NCBI GenBank assembly: GCA_964390545.1
Contig: CAYMJV010000045.1
Coordinates: forward strand, 1-23,605
Source: CAYMJV01 sp964390545
Lineage (GTDB): Bacteria; Desulfobacterota; BSN033; UBA1163
Length of the DNA: 23,605 nucleotides
Direction: 5' to 3'
Numbering within the stretch: the first letter of the stretch is position 1; each line of letters begins with the position of its first letter. The notes beneath the pieces were generated by a model. It was not told the DNA's origin and did no database searches. It saw only the letters and a program-made list of their open reading frames with translations. Positions 22,872 through 23,605 of this stretch are shown here, piece after piece. Both the position numbers and the translations under genes were made by a program.

Positions 22872-23605
22872 ATGGAGACTTCTTTTGAGCAGGGCCCGAT
22901 TCGTCCTCCCAGCGAAGCCTACAGCCTTCTCATCCGGGTCACACGGAATTGTCCCTGGAACCGGTGTGAGTTCTGTCACACGTACAAGGGGGAGAAATTC
23001 AGCCTGAGGTCTGTGGAGGAGGTCAAGAAAGACATCGATGCCGTCAAAGAGATCGTTGCAGAAATAAAGAGCCTTTCGTGGCAATATGGTTTTGGAGGAG
23101 AGATCACCGCCCCTTTCGTGAATCTCATGTTGCAGAATCCCCGCCACACTCCCGATGGATTTCGAAGTGCGCTCCTCTGGCGCTATTCGGGTGGGAAGAA
23201 CGCTTTTCTTCAAGATGGCAACAATCTGGTCCTCAAAACAGACGATCTGGTAGAAATCTTGCGTTATCTAAAAGAGACATTTCCTTCGATTGAACGGATC
23301 ACCAGTTATGCTCGGGCGAAAACGGCTTCCAAGAAAACCATCGAAGAACTTCAGGCGCTTGGCCAGGCTGGCCTGTCCCGGATCCACATCGGCCTTGAGA
23401 CAGGATATGATCCCCTTCTCGAATATATGAAAAAGGGGGTGACGGCACAGGAACATGTCGATGCAGGAAGAAAGGTGAAACAGTCCGGGATCTCCCTCTC
23501 CGAATATGTGATCCTAGGATTGGGAGGAAGAACGATGTGGAGGGAGCACGCCATCGAAACGGCGAAGGTTCTCAATCAGATCGACCCGGACTTCATTCGT
23601 GTTCG
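22872..23605 (+). CDS. radical SAM protein (partial, runs off the window)
   Basis: The frame is open from ATG 22872, with GAGGAG upstream, to the window end: 244 residues without a stop. The cluster motif is TRNCPWNRCEFCH (C27, C32, C35), spaced CX4CX2C instead of the usual CX3CX2C. Further on are RIHIGLETGYDPLLEYMKKG (about 176-195), the strand and helix typical of a radical SAM TIM barrel, and YVILGLGGR (about 215-223). It should bind a 4Fe-4S cluster and S-adenosylmethionine; the substrate is unknown. It appears co-transcribed with rmuC and the HD gene. Because the gene is truncated, C-terminal domains cannot be judged. Confidence 0.85.
   Translation, partial: METSFEQGPIRPPSEAYSLLIRVTRNCPWNRCEFCHTYKGEKFSLRSVEEVKKDIDAVKEIVAEIKSLSWQYGFGGEITAPFVNLMLQNPRHTPDGFRSALLWRYSGGKNAFLQDGNNLVLKTDDLVEILRYLKETFPSIERITSYARAKTASKKTIEELQALGQAGLSRIHIGLETGYDPLLEYMKKGVTAQEHVDAGRKVKQSGISLSEYVILGLGGRTMWREHAIETAKVLNQIDPDFIRV

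Overview
The window looks like chromosomal DNA from an uncultured, mid-GC Gram-negative bacterium, most likely of the Desulfobacterota (old Deltaproteobacteria) or a neighbouring phylum. This placement is inferred from gene content, from the RmuC, GatCA and ValS types, and from the many palindromic intergenic repeats. No rRNA or tRNA gene was seen to confirm it.

Left part (about 1-6060): an accessory island. After the tail of a plus-strand membrane protein come three minus-strand genes: a metzincin-like zinc protease whose signal peptide is broken by an in-frame TGA, an AT-rich gene with a C-terminal HEPN (RX4H) motif, and a 1094-residue protein joining a PD-(D/E)xK nuclease domain, a DEAH helicase and six 74-residue helicase-associated repeats. 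The HEPN and nuclease-helicase genes look like a candidate defence module. Two short imperfect hairpins resembling integron attC sites (331-388 and 1426-1478) and a lone core-like site (2497-2503) bracket the protease and HEPN genes, which suggests integron-type gene cassettes. An 11-bp inverted repeat (245-255 and 6040-6050) encloses the whole island.

Middle part (6120-16870): housekeeping genes. These are a CCA/poly(A) nucleotidyltransferase (minus), then on the plus strand a dGTPase-like HD hydrolase overlapping a cyclic 2,3-diphosphoglycerate synthase-like GTPase, a degenerate receiver protein with a long Glu-rich region directly upstream of valS, then gatC and gatA.

Right part (16845-23605): a minus-strand block (flavodoxin-like protein, cutA, low-specificity threonine aldolase) converges on gatA. 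It is followed by a plus-strand pair made of a tiny AtzG/GatC-like protein and a second GatA-type amidase, then rmuC, a small HD-domain protein and a radical SAM gene cut by the window end.

Intergenic spaces are packed with palindromic repeats. In several cases one repeat family sits inside the arms of another, most clearly at 18888-19032, where 16-bp perfect inverted repeats flank a GC-rich hairpin.
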